NCBI RefSeq assembly: GCF_000516985.1
Contig: NW_006917101.1
Coordinates: 1,790,834-1,854,833, forward strand
DNA: 64,000 bases
Reading direction: 5' to 3'
From: Pestalotiopsis fici W106-1
Taxonomy: Eukaryota; Ascomycota; Sordariomycetes; Amphisphaeriales; Sporocadaceae
Numbering within the stretch: the stretch's first letter is position 1; each line of letters begins with the position of its first letter. Shown in pieces: positions 59,501 through 64,000 of this stretch. A program made the translations under genes and the position numbers. Below the pieces are notes generated by a model. The model ran no database searches, was not told the origin of the DNA, and saw nothing but the letters and a program-made list of their open reading frames with translations.

Positions 59501-60300
59501 GGCCAAAATTGCAGTGAAACTCAGATCTGCCAGATCTTGCAGTGCCAAGATGCAGTCTAGATTACCCTGCATGAGGTTGGCTTACGAAACAGTCGTCTAC
59601 TCACGTCTCGTTGAGAATTAACTTTGCAGTGAAAGCAGATTAGAACTAGGTGGGTAATTCAGGCTGTACATGATCATCCATGGCGGGTCGCTATATGTCC
59701 TTTGCTGGGACTCAAGTTGCAGTGAAAATGCAGTCCAAAGCAATGGAGCCAATGGTGTTGTCGTCGGCAAGAGTTGGATTCCATTTGGGACTCCCTTTGT
59801 GAGGGTTAAAATTGCAGTGAAAGTCATGCGAGGGAACTTGCTTTTTTGGTGTTACTAGCAACCCTTCCGGCGTAGCATGCACCACTGGCCAATGAATTTT
59901 GCATACCTCCCCAAACGGGGGGCTCATATGTTGTCCTCACGCTGGAACTAATATTGCTGTGAACATGCATTTCAAAGCAATGTAGCCATTGGTATTGTCG
60001 TCCACAAGAGTCAGACTGTAGTTGGTATTTCCTTTGTGAGGGTTAAAATTGCAGTGAACATGTATGGCAAGGTGGTATGCATCAACCCACTGGCCAATAA
60101 ACTTTGCGTACCTCCCCGAACAGCGGGCTCATGTGTTGTCCTCTTGTTAGAACTAAGATTGCAGTGAAAATGCAATGCCAACTACCGTGTTCCGGTCGTG
60201 ACTCCTTTGTGAGGGTTAAAAATGCAGTGAAAAATGGCAGCACTGACGAACTACTGGGGATGCCGAGAATTCGGCTCTGCGTACAAGGCAATGTGACATT
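59500..60300. repeat. Tandem repeat field with a TTGCAGTGAA core
   Basis: The core TTGCAGTGAA (one mismatch allowed) starts at 59509, 59624, 59717, 59812, 59954, 60049, 60159 and 60222, all in one orientation, often preceded by TTTGTGAGGGTTAAAA. The cores come in pairs, 95 bases apart in two units (59717/59812 and 59954/60049), making repeat units of about 205-240 bases; the last unit has its pair only 63 apart and the first pair is degenerate. A second shared block, CCACTGGCCAAT then TACCTCCCC, occurs at 59882 and 60087. Frames through it on either strand are short and repeat the same peptides, so I take it as non-coding. Confidence 0.75.
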
Positions 60301-61139
60301 GTGACCAACGTAGCGTCCGATTTATTGGTCACTGGTACGGCTACTAAGCATCAGCGCCTCTCCCAGTGCGGCCTTTGTCTAAGCAATGCTGGACAATAAA
60401 AGTGCCAGCGAAGCTGGTAATTTTCAGAGTCTGCTCAAAGAACAATTTCAATCACTCGAGGGGATATATCAAATGATTATGTACCCACTCGGGCTTAATT
60501 CCACAGTGGCAAGGTATATACTAATAACGTGTTACCACAGTTGCGTGATCGTAGTTTAACCCTAGAAAAGTTACAAGTCAAGCCGTTTTGGAGGGGGGAA
60601 TGGCGTAATATTGCACCCGACTGTGCCATGCTTGTCAATTTTCCCAACCATGGTTCTTGTGTTGGCTTGAAACAATCAGGCTGAAGCTAGAGATATTCGA
60701 TACGATGAATACGATATATACGATGGATACGAGTTTTTCGACCTGGATCTGAAGAAACGTCATTCGTCACGACGCCCGAAGCCCGAAACCCGAGTCCGCT
60801 GGTGCATCGTCCCTGGCATTATTCGGATGTTATTTGCGATAGGCAGACACTTTTTGCACAGCCCGGGGGAATATACTTGACTTTCTGCCGTATGCCCGGA
60901 TCTCGCGATCCATTCTGCTTGGACACGCGTTACATTGCCGGTGCACCTCGGGCAGCCGCGCGCCCCGGGGAGGGGCGCAGCCGGCACCGTTACAGAGTTG
61001 ATAAACCGCCGATACGCCGGACGCTTAGTGTTCGGAAGCGTGTGTAACCACTGAATCAGTCAAGGTAATTAAAACATCTCGACACTCTAAATACTACATA
61101 TACTATCTTCCTCCAAGTACACCAACCAGTGATTTCAGC
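60301..61139. other. Intergenic region with a GC-rich patch
   Basis: Promoter side of the GNAT gene. A GC-rich patch at about 60940-61000 contains several CGG/CCG triplets and a GCGCCCCGGGGAGGGGCGC imperfect palindrome; otherwise AT-rich. No gene seen. Confidence 0.45.
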
Positions 61140-62008
61140 ATGTCTCCAAATTCCGCGACGGGAATAACAACTGGAACTACAGGTTCGTCGCCTTCCCCAC
61201 AAGACTTGGCGTCGAGTATACTATTTGTAGTGCATCGTGTCGCTAACTAACCACATCCTCCAATCAACAGCTGACCGGGTCAAGAAATGCTGCCACCTCA
61301 TGGTCTCCATCTTTGGCGATGATCCAGTCTACAATTGGTTCCTGTACAGCACGCCCGAGGCCAAGCGGCTGCGGCACCTCCAGGTGCTGATTGAAGGCAT
61401 CATCAAGGCGGCGGCCATAGCCGATGGCGTCTTTACCGAGATCAATGGCTGGGGGGCCAGCGCAGTGTTGATCCCGCCGGGCAGCAAGCCCGACAGTCCT
61501 CTCACGGTGCTGCGGGCGGGTCTCGTGCCAGCCGCCATTAGACTGGGGCCTCAACCTTTAAAGGTATGTCTCTGACCCTTTTTTCGCTGTCGTACAAGTC
61601 TTTTGCACTAATACATGAAACTTCCACTATTGACAGCGTTTGGTACATGATTATACCAGCGCGGCAGAAAAGACCAAAGCCAAAGGCATGACGGCCAAGG
61701 AGATCAAGCGAAGATTCCACTACTTGATCTTCATGGGGACATCGCTGGATCATCGGCGGCAGGGGCTGGCTGGAAAGCTCATTCAACACATGCAGGCGCG
61801 GATTCAGGCCGAGGATGAGCCGCGGCCGATTTGGTTGGAGGCCACGACGCCTGCGTCGAGAGACTTGTATGCAAAGCACGGCTTTGAGCTCGTGGAGGAA
61901 ATTCCTCTGGGAAAAGGCGACGTGAATGCAAAGGGTCGAAGGGAGGCTGGAGGAGAGGGCGTCACCATCTGGGGTATGGTGTGGCGGCCACAAGAAGCGC
62001 CAATCTAG
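61140..62008 (+). CDS. GNAT-family N-acetyltransferase
   Basis: Exons 61140-61182, 61271-61563 and 61637-62008; 235 residues. The fold is recognised from the acetyl-CoA-binding motif A region: YLIFMGTSLDHRRQGLAGKL, with the R/Q-x-x-G-x-G/A loop as RRQGLAG, then IWLEATTPASRDLYAKHGFE, the motif B block with the typical LY-KHGFE. The N-terminal half (VKKCCHLMVSIFGDDPVYNW) is the substrate side, similar to fungal proteins annotated simply as GNAT. The first exon is only 43 nt and its GTTCGT donor is weak, but phase and ATG fit. Substrate unknown. Confidence 0.85.
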
Positions 62009-62397
62009 TGGGGTAAAGGGCGTTTCTTGAGTGATTCTAGTAGTGATGGTGATGATGACGATGGATATACCTTGGTTCGATGATGCGGGCAGTTGAGAGC
62101 AGTACTTTTATAAAATACACAGCAATATAAAGAATATGGAAGTCCAAGTGAACTCACGGTGATATGTGTAGGTAGTATAGATGCTTGTACAGTGGATTGA
62201 TTATAGAGATGTCAAAGGTGCACATCAATCGAGAAGCTCCCCCACATCAGCACTGCTGCAGCGAACCTCGGTACTTATTCCCGAATGTCTACGGTAATAA
62301 TTGATTGGAAGTGCGCAACTTGTACATTTTCATTCATTCCAATCCATAAATGTAATCTCTGAAATTCAAGTAAAATACACACATCGTTTGTCTCATC
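62009..62397. other. Intergenic region
   Basis: About 390 bases; 3' flank of the acetyltransferase gene and promoter of the next. Includes a short GAT-rich microsatellite near 62045-62065. Confidence 0.5.
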
Positions 62398-63201
62398 ATG
62401 GTTGTCTGCAATCTTCACGTGGTCGCATTAAAGTCGGGCACATCCCCCGCCGCCTTTCTTGCCAAGATCCGCCAACATGACATGAAGCCCATATTCCAAG
62501 CCCAGGTCCTGCGCTGGATGATTCTACCGACGCACAATTCCGCCGGGCATCTCTTGAATCGCAATCTGCGCTGGGACCTGGTCTTGGGACTCGACGCGTC
62601 GACCTCGATCCCGTCGGCTCTGCAGCCCGTCATCGAGGCCATTTGGACCGTCTCCTGCGGGGCCTCGGCCCGGGTCCTCGCAGACTACAGCAAGCGCAAC
62701 GCCGCGCTGCTCAAGCCAGAGCCCGGCTCCGTGCCCCAGGTCGAGCTGCCAGACGTGTCGCAATCGTCAAACTCGCAGAACCTTGAATTCTCCCCCGAGC
62801 TCGGCGAGTGGATCTCCACCATGCCGCCCGCCCTGCAAAACCACCCCGTTTCCATGCTGAACCTCCTCGCCTTTAACGAGGGCAAAAAGGACGACTACGT
62901 CCGGTACGGTAAAGAGTTCTCGTCGCGGGTGGGCGCGCGGTACGGCGGCAACGTCAAGATTGCGGCGCGCGTCGTGGACGGCGAGGGCCAGCGCGCCAGG
63001 GACGAGGGATGGGACGAGATTGCCTTTGTGCACTATCCCACGGTCAAGCACTTTGCCGCCATGTCGGCGAGCCGCGAGTACCAAGAGGTCAACCAACAGT
63101 ACCGGCTGGGCGCGCTCAAGGATACCTTTATCTTGTGTACCGTGGAGATTGATGATCATGGCGAACTTGCTGGAGGGAGAGCCGCACTTGAGAGACTGTA
63201 G
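62398..63201 (+). CDS. DUF1330-like protein (dimeric alpha+beta barrel)
   Basis: Intronless, 267 residues. The C-terminal half (about 145-250) fits the DUF1330/ferredoxin-like pattern: HPVSMLNLLAFNEGKKDDYV, RYGKEFSSRVGARYGGNVKI, WDEIAFVHYPTVKHFAAMSA and YRLGALKDTFILCTVE, a beta-alpha-beta-beta-alpha-beta layout with a conserved N-L-L-x-F opening. The N-terminal half (HVVALKSGTSPAAFLAKIRQ, VLRWMILPTHNSAGHLLNRN) may be a second, diverged copy of the same fold. Proteins of this type are usually small-molecule binding or oxygenase-like, but no reaction can be assigned here. Confidence 0.75.
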   Translation: MVVCNLHVVALKSGTSPAAFLAKIRQHDMKPIFQAQVLRWMILPTHNSAGHLLNRNLRWDLVLGLDASTSIPSALQPVIEAIWTVSCGASARVLADYSKRNAALLKPEPGSVPQVELPDVSQSSNSQNLEFSPELGEWISTMPPALQNHPVSMLNLLAFNEGKKDDYVRYGKEFSSRVGARYGGNVKIAARVVDGEGQRARDEGWDEIAFVHYPTVKHFAAMSASREYQEVNQQYRLGALKDTFILCTVEIDDHGELAGGRAALERL

Positions 63202-64000
63202 TAATCGTGTACTCATACATGAACGACAAGGGCGACTTTCACTGTGACTCTTTTCAAATTTTCTAAGTCCCAATCAAACTTCAGTTTTTATCATCGTAGC
63301 CATCTCACATTTTACATTGCAGGGTGTGCGTATTAGTTGAAGATACTCGGTGTATACCCTTCCAGATCAAGAAACTATATGATCGACTCCATGTAGTTTA
63401 CAACAAGGGAGCACAGTGGGCAGAAGGGAGTATTGGTTGAAGACTGTACATAGTTATTTAGATCCATAATTTGTCAAAACACCATGGATTGGCTGGCCAA
63501 ATCACTACAAAGACGGAGATGATCAATTTCAGATGATCCTGTGGTGTTCTACAATGGCCGTTATTATGATTCGTTCCAGTGCAGCCCAACTGTCATCGCC
63601 AACAACTCTTGGTCAATCGTGTGTCTTGAGATCTCGGCAGCCATAGTGTTGTAGGCTGCTTATTTCCAGGGGATTATGGAAAGACTATGAACAGCTATGC
63701 GTAGTTGACACACTGCAGATCAACACTTACGACGGCAGAAAGGATGCCAATTGAAGGTGGAGATACAGAAGCTATCTATAATCCAAAAAATGCCAAAATT
63801 TCACTACATGTGGCCCCTATGAGATCAAAGCCGTAGGTAGCTGGCTCCAGCCGACTCCGCAAGTTTCCATCATTTCTTTGTTGACTTTGAGCTTCCAGCG
63901 CCTATGCCAACACGCCCTCTCGCTGGGCAGGAGTCATCCACACAGTCTGTCTGGCCTGGTGCGGGAAATGTGTCCAAAGATTCCGGTGTACCAGTATCAT
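63202..64000. other. Right end of window, no gene seen
   Basis: About 800 bases with only very short frames; 3' flank of the DUF1330-like gene and unassigned sequence. Confidence 0.5.

Noticed and set aside
59352..60304. Short coding frames through the repeat field
   Set aside because: They occur on both strands and only repeat the same peptide from the repeated DNA; no ATG-headed gene of useful length.

Overview
The window is nuclear DNA from a filamentous ascomycete (Pezizomycotina, most likely a sordariomycete; I cannot place it further). The evidence is short 50-70 nt introns with GT/AG ends and CTAAC/CTGAC-like branch sites, orthologues of RPL23, RPN11, RPD3 and MTC1, and typical fungal accessory families (Zn2Cys6 regulator, drug/H+ MFS carrier, HeLo-like NACHT-ankyrin receptor, small secreted cysteine proteins). 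No bacterial operons, CRISPR arrays, rRNA or tRNA genes were seen. Gene models were spliced by hand from the sequence; exon ends are given in each entry.

Layout. 1-8 kb: a serine-rich orphan, a seven-exon glycine-rich-domain (DUF1399) protein, and an acidic protein with a DUF2945/TUDOR-like tail. 8.1-11.4 kb: four tandem minus-strand paralogues of a six-cysteine secreted protein. 14.7-16.8 kb: mitochondrial malic enzyme. 17.1-17.9 kb: a coiled-coil orphan. 18.5-23.9 kb: six tandem minus-strand paralogues of an unrecognised small domain that I suggest may have an HPr-like fold; one copy is broken and debris lies between copies. 25.5-38.3 kb: housekeeping block (MTC1-like, AT-hook nuclear protein, ribosomal protein uL14, RPD3-class histone deacetylase). 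40-50 kb: an accessory block (GST-like protein, flavin monooxygenase, secreted carboxylesterase, Zn2Cys6 regulator, MFS transporter) with the look of a small detoxification, catabolic or metabolite cluster. 50.7-53.7 kb: RPN11 and an orphan. 54.2-58.9 kb: a 1496-residue HeLo-like/NACHT/ankyrin receptor, followed by a tandem-repeat field at 59.5-60.3 kb. 61.1-63.2 kb: a GNAT acetyltransferase and a DUF1330-type protein.

The most interesting parts are the two tandem families. The 18.5-23.9 kb array has a shared core of predicted beta-alpha-beta-beta-alpha-beta pattern, basic N-termini and tails suggestive of nuclear location, a decaying member, and duplicated 3' flanks. The 8-11 kb array is an effector-like secreted family with a fixed six-cysteine frame. 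Two GC-AG introns (malic enzyme, MFS transporter) would be missed by a GT-only gene finder.
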